64,000 bases of DNA from Sphingomonas oryzagri (GTDB lineage Bacteria; Pseudomonadota; Alphaproteobacteria; Sphingomonadales; Sphingomonadaceae), in NCBI RefSeq assembly GCF_029906645.1, contig NZ_JARYGZ010000001.1:1979208-2043207 (forward strand). The letters are read 5' to 3'. The notes beneath the pieces were generated by a model. That model had not been told where the DNA came from. It saw only the letters and a list, made by a program, of their open reading frames with translations, and did not search any database. Below, piece by piece: positions 60,355 to 64,000 of the stretch. Position numbers and translations under genes: made by a program. Each line of letters starts with the position of its first letter. Position 1 is the stretch's first letter.

Positions 60355-61773
60355 TCAGTAGCTCATCAGTGGCGCCCCGGCGCGCAGCACGACCGAGACG
60401 ACGCAGGCGACCACCAGCACGCCCGCCGCGATCGCGAGCCGCCCGCGCGGCACCCGGCGACATCCGCCGAGCAGGGCCGCGGCGAACGCGGTCGAGAGGA
60501 TCAGCCAGAGGTGATAACGCAGGTCCGACGCGATGCTCACCACCGCGAAGCTCGCGGTCATCAATATCGCCGACAGCACCAGAGACAGCGCCAGCGAGCG
60601 CGCCGGCTGGCGCGGCGTGCCGATCAGCACCCAGCCGATCGCCAGCGCAGCCACCAGCCAGATCGCCGGCACACCGATGGGTGTCTGCTCCGCACTCCCC
60701 GCGATCCGGGACAATGCGATGCTCGCTGGCGTGGTTTTCGCCCCGATACCGTAGAGATTTTCCGGGGTCGTGAAAGGTGCTGCGGCACTGCGCTCGTCCG
60801 CTGGCGTGAAGATCCGGAGTGTCGAGTTGAGATGGGCTGCGCGGTGCTCGGCATAGGCGAGCGGATGCGCGATGATCGCCGCGGTCCAGCTGCGGAACAG
60901 CGGCGGCGGACCGTCGTCGTCCGAGACGAGGACATTGCCCATCGGCCCGCAGCGTGCGGGATCGGCAAACGGATCCCAGTAGAACGGCGTCGCGCAGTGC
61001 AGCCGCTCGGCCTGCGCCCAGTCGGCGTCCGTCAGGCCCGGCATCGCCGCCAGATGGGCGTGATGCGCGATACCGGCGAGATCGAAGATCGGCAGCGTAT
61101 ATTGCACGCCCGAACGATCCGCCTTCAGTAGGCCATGGTTGATCGGCCCCGACACGCCGATCACCGCCAGCGTCGCGACAAACAACAGCATGACCCGCGC
61201 CCACCAGCGCCGCAGCCCCAGCCAGCCGCTCCAGACCAAAATCAGCGGCATCACCCCGAACACCGAATTGGCACGCAGTAGGAGCGCATAGCCGATCAGC
61301 ACAGCGAGGATCGCGACCGCCCACCACGGCACCGGCCGTTTCGCCAGCCGGAACAGGGCGAGCAACCCCGTCGCGCAGGCCAGCGCGCCGATCATCTGGC
61401 AATCCTTGTCGACCACCACCATCCAGTCGAGCACCGGCGGCAACAGGCCGATCGCCAATACGCACCAGCCCGCCACGGGCGCCCTGGCCCGCCGCAACCC
61501 CAGCGCCAGCATGGCAAGACCCGACCAGAAAAGCGCGAGCTGGACGAGGAGCATCGGCGCGGTTCCCCACGCGCCCGTCTTCAGGAACAGCGACCAGAGG
61601 CGCGCCATGATCGGCGGGTGCCAGTCGTCATACTGCCCGGTGACAGCCTGGGTGAACTGGGTGGTCGCGTCGTAGGCGGCGATGCCAGGCCAGCAGAGCG
61701 CGGCGCTGAGGCAAGCCAGCAGCACGGCCACCAGCAGCGGAGGCCATGCTCCGAGCCGCCGCGCCCTCCTCAC
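60355..61773 (-). CDS. Polytopic membrane protein, GT-C glycosyltransferase-like
   Basis: A 472-residue protein with about 11 hydrophobic segments. The first loop, 'YDATTQFTQAVTGQYDDWHP', has an acidic Asp near the N-terminus and a DWHPP motif, a pattern of GT-C/DUF6020-like glycosyltransferases using lipid-linked donors. A large loop near residues 220-310 ('FADPARCGPMGNVLVSDDD') would be periplasmic. It starts with GTG 61773, one base past the SLC13 stop, so it is co-transcribed with that gene. Function is unproven. Confidence 0.72.
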   Translation of the reverse strand: MRRARRLGAWPPLLVAVLLACLSAALCWPGIAAYDATTQFTQAVTGQYDDWHPPIMARLWSLFLKTGAWGTAPMLLVQLALFWSGLAMLALGLRRARAPVAGWCVLAIGLLPPVLDWMVVVDKDCQMIGALACATGLLALFRLAKRPVPWWAVAILAVLIGYALLLRANSVFGVMPLILVWSGWLGLRRWWARVMLLFVATLAVIGVSGPINHGLLKADRSGVQYTLPIFDLAGIAHHAHLAAMPGLTDADWAQAERLHCATPFYWDPFADPARCGPMGNVLVSDDDGPPPLFRSWTAAIIAHPLAYAEHRAAHLNSTLRIFTPADERSAAAPFTTPENLYGIGAKTTPASIALSRIAGSAEQTPIGVPAIWLVAALAIGWVLIGTPRQPARSLALSLVLSAILMTASFAVVSIASDLRYHLWLILSTAFAAALLGGCRRVPRGRLAIAAGVLVVACVVSVVLRAGAPLMSY

Positions 61774-61774
61774 A

Positions 61775-63553
61775 TCAATGCGCCGTCAGCGGCCAGACCA
61801 GCGCGATCAGCGGCGTGCCCACGACGATCACCATCAGCGACAGCGGAGCGCCCAGTCGCGCGTAATCCCAGAACCGATAGCCGCCCGGCCCCATCACCAG
61901 CGTGTTGCACTGGTGGCCGACAGGAGAAAGGAAGTCGCAGCCCGACCCGGTCGCCACCGCCATCAGGAAGGGATCGGGCGAAAGGCCCAGGTGCTTCGCC
62001 ACCGACACCGCGATCGGCCCCAGCACCAGCACGGTCGGCGCGTTGTGGAGGAAGGGCGAACACAGCATCGCCGTCACCATCAGCGCGCCCAGCACCAGCA
62101 TCGGCGGCGCGCCGGTGAGCAGATGCGCCATGCCATGCGCGATCAGGTCCGTGCCGCCGGTATGGCGCACCGCCTCGCTCACCGGGGTGAGCGCGCCGAT
62201 CAGCACCAGCACCTCCGGCTCGAGCGCGCCATAGGCCTCGCGCATCGTCAAGGAGCCGATCACGACGATCAGCACCGCCGCGCCGAAGAAGGCGGCGGCG
62301 ATCGAGATCACCTTGAACGCCACCAGCACCAGCGCCACCGCCAGAATCGCGATCGGGCCGTAGCGCTGGCGCGGATTGCCGAGCTTCACCGATCGCTCGG
62401 CGAGCGGGAGGAGGCCGCTCTGGCTCAGGAAATCGGGCATCGCCTGCTCGCCCGACCGGAGCAGCAGGACGTCACCCGCGCGGATGGTCACCTCGCGCAA
62501 CCGCTTGGTGATACGCTGGCTCGATCGGCCGATGGCGAGCAGCTTCACACCATGGCGATCCTGCAGCCGGGCGCGCGCCGCCGACGTTCCGATCAGCGGA
62601 GATTCGGGCTGTACGACCGCCTCGACGGTGCGGATCTCTTCCTTGGGCGTCGCCTTCTCGATTTCCTCGTCGTGATGGGCCTGCTTGAGCGGCAGGCGAT
62701 CGAAGAAACGCGAGAGCGCATCGTCGTCGCCTTCCAAAACCAGCACTTCGCCGGGCCTGAGCGGCGCGGACGGGCTGGCCGAGGTGCGCGTGCCGTCGGC
62801 CCGCTCGATCGCGACCAGCTCGACACCATCCTTGTCGAGTTCGAGGTCGGCAATCGTCTTGAGATCGTCGGGCAGTTCGTCGGGAATGGTGGCTTCGGTC
62901 GAGTAGGACGCGGTCGATACCACCTCCTCCAGCCCTCCGCCGCCCACCCGGCGCGGCAGCAGCGGCCAGCAGAAGGTCACCACCACCAGGCCGAGCAGAG
63001 TCAGCCCCAGGCCGACCGGGGCGAAATCGAACATCGCGAAGGGGTGGCCGGTCTCCTCCTGCCGCACCTGGCTGACGATGATGTTGGTCGATGTGCCGAC
63101 CAAAGTCACCAGCCCGCCGAGCAGCGACATGAAGCTCATCGGCATCAGCAGCGCCGACACCGAACTTCCTTCCGTGCGGCCAAGTTTGAGCGCGGTCGGC
63201 ATCAGGATCGCCAGCGCGCCGACATTCTTGGTGAGAATCGACAGGACCGCCGTGGCGCCCGCCATCACCGGCACCTGCACGCGCAGCCGGTTGAGACGGG
63301 ACAGGATGGGCCTTAGCGCGCTCTCGATCACGCCGGATTTGGCGATCGCCGCCGAGACGATCAGCGCGGTGGCGATGATCACCACGACGTCGCTGGTGAA
63401 GCCCGTGAACGCCTCCTTCACCGGCACCACGCCGACGCCCATGCCGACCAGCAGCACGACAAGCGAGACGAGATCGTAGCGGAAGCGTCCCCAGGCGAAA
63501 GTTGCGATCGCCGCGCCGATCAGCGCGAACGACAGGATCTGGGGTGTCGTCAT
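61775..63553 (-). CDS. SLC13/DASS family permease with RCK_C (TrkA-C) domains
   Basis: A 592-residue transporter. Membrane helices occupy residues 1-200 and 390-592, with two soluble TrkA-C/RCK_C domains between ('DGVELVAIERADGTR', 'KLLAIGRSSQRITKRLREVT', 'VTIRAGDVLLLRSGEQAMP'). The family motif 'GSGCDFLSPVGHQCNTLVMG' near the C-terminus and 'LVTLVGTSTNIIVSQ' in the first half mark the SLC13/ArsB-like fold. Substrates in this group include sulfate, dicarboxylates and other anions; none can be fixed here. It is the first gene of a two-gene minus-strand unit. Confidence 0.88.
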   Translation of the reverse strand: MTTPQILSFALIGAAIATFAWGRFRYDLVSLVVLLVGMGVGVVPVKEAFTGFTSDVVVIIATALIVSAAIAKSGVIESALRPILSRLNRLRVQVPVMAGATAVLSILTKNVGALAILMPTALKLGRTEGSSVSALLMPMSFMSLLGGLVTLVGTSTNIIVSQVRQEETGHPFAMFDFAPVGLGLTLLGLVVVTFCWPLLPRRVGGGGLEEVVSTASYSTEATIPDELPDDLKTIADLELDKDGVELVAIERADGTRTSASPSAPLRPGEVLVLEGDDDALSRFFDRLPLKQAHHDEEIEKATPKEEIRTVEAVVQPESPLIGTSAARARLQDRHGVKLLAIGRSSQRITKRLREVTIRAGDVLLLRSGEQAMPDFLSQSGLLPLAERSVKLGNPRQRYGPIAILAVALVLVAFKVISIAAAFFGAAVLIVVIGSLTMREAYGALEPEVLVLIGALTPVSEAVRHTGGTDLIAHGMAHLLTGAPPMLVLGALMVTAMLCSPFLHNAPTVLVLGPIAVSVAKHLGLSPDPFLMAVATGSGCDFLSPVGHQCNTLVMGPGGYRFWDYARLGAPLSLMVIVVGTPLIALVWPLTAH

Positions 63554-63677
63554 GCGCCTCCGGTGTAGCGGGCCGAACCGGCCTCGTCACGTGTGCGACG
63601 CGCGGAAAGGCGGAAGGTTGCGCGTCTGTAACCGATCGGGGATGTCCTGCGTAGTGCAGTCCAAGAGCGAGGACGAT

Positions 63678-64000
63678 ATGGCTGAGCAGCTTTCCACGCC
63701 GGAGGGTGGCGACATCGTCTATCGCCACCGCCTGCCCGTGCGTCTGTGGCATTGGGCGAACGCGGTCGCGGTGTTCGTGATGCTCATGAGCGGGCTGATG
63801 ATCTTCAACGCCCATCCCCATCTCTATTGGGGCCAATATGGCGCGAATTACGATCACAGCTGGCTGGACATAACCCCCGGCCACCTGCGCATCGGACCGC
63901 TGACCATCCCGACCCCCCATGTGCTCGGCGTGCGTGCCGGCGGGCGGATCGTCGCCTTTCCGCCGTGGGCGACCCTGCCCTCGCATTATGATCTCGCCGG
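63678..64000 (+). CDS. Cytochrome b/b6-domain protein, N-terminal part (cut by window end)
   Basis: The first 107 residues of a likely cytochrome b561-type or Ni-hydrogenase-type membrane subunit. 'VYRHRLPVRLWHWANAVAV' contains the His pair typical of the haem-binding first helix, followed by 'VFVMLMSGLMIF' and a loop with a Trp/Tyr cluster ('HPHLYWGQYGANYDHSW'). Relatives often pair with a molybdopterin oxidoreductase, which would lie beyond the window. ATG 63678 follows GAGCGAGGACG. The family call rests on this N-terminus alone. Confidence 0.8.
   Translation, partial: MAEQLSTPEGGDIVYRHRLPVRLWHWANAVAVFVMLMSGLMIFNAHPHLYWGQYGANYDHSWLDITPGHLRIGPLTIPTPHVLGVRAGGRIVAFPPWATLPSHYDLA

Noticed and set aside
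58840-61131. Open frame of 763 codons on the plus strand opposite the aidB-like gene and its neighbour
   Set aside because: It mirrors real minus-strand genes, has no ribosome site, and its His/Arg/Ala-rich translation is typical of the antisense frame in GC-rich DNA.
1-64000. CRISPR array, prophage, integrase or insertion sequence
   Set aside because: No regularly spaced direct repeats, Cas, transposase, integrase or phage structural genes were seen on either strand.

Overview
The window looks like chromosomal DNA of a high-GC alphaproteobacterium, most likely a sphingomonad (Sphingomonas/Novosphingobium-like). The reasons are the core gene order tsaB-rimI-mucR-fur-plsC-miaB-phoH-ybeY-corC-lnt-metK, a MucR-type regulator, a TonB receptor serving a catabolic operon, and GC-rich palindromic intergenic repeats. 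This placement is inference from gene content; no database search was run.

Layout. 0-27 kb is mostly housekeeping: a truncated M28 peptidase, tRNA-Gln(CUG), ppx-rlmE, hslVU, a DMT exporter, a DedA protein, an RhlE-type helicase, an Asp/Asn hydroxylase, a NifU-like Fe-S carrier, then the tsaB-to-metK core. That core is broken up by cargo: a low-GC orphan gene between phoH and ybeY, and a block holding a sorbosone-type dehydrogenase lipoprotein and two Gly/Tyr-rich secreted proteins between corC and lnt.

27.4-42.7 kb is an accessory catabolic island. It encodes a two-component-type flavin monooxygenase and its LysR regulator, a P450, an SnoaL-tautomerase-FAH hydrolase operon, a minus-strand VOC-extradiol dioxygenase-aldolase/adducin-MarR operon, a GntR/FCD regulator, and a seven-gene TonB-receptor operon (SDR, SRPBCC, SnoaL, SDR, deacetylase-fold hydrolase, SnoaL). 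Together they read as uptake, hydroxylation, meta-cleavage and hydrolysis of an unidentified aromatic compound. Three promoters of the island carry the same GGACGTAT-NNN-TCC-type site, which I infer to be the GntR operator. Two enzymes of the island lack canonical catalytic or metal residues: the aldolase homologue (its zinc histidines) and the second SDR (its tyrosine).

42.7-49.8 kb holds a hybrid histidine kinase, an aldehyde dehydrogenase, a large DUF3857/transglutaminase/TPR protein and a single-domain response regulator. 49.8-57.1 kb is a complete histidine utilisation regulon of the HutF/HutG type (hutIHGU divergent from hutFC), with a HutC-like operator between the arms. 57-64 kb holds two polytopic membrane proteins, an AidB-like acyl-CoA dehydrogenase, an SLC13/RCK transporter and the start of a cytochrome b protein cut by the window end. 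No CRISPR array, insertion sequence, integrase or prophage was seen.
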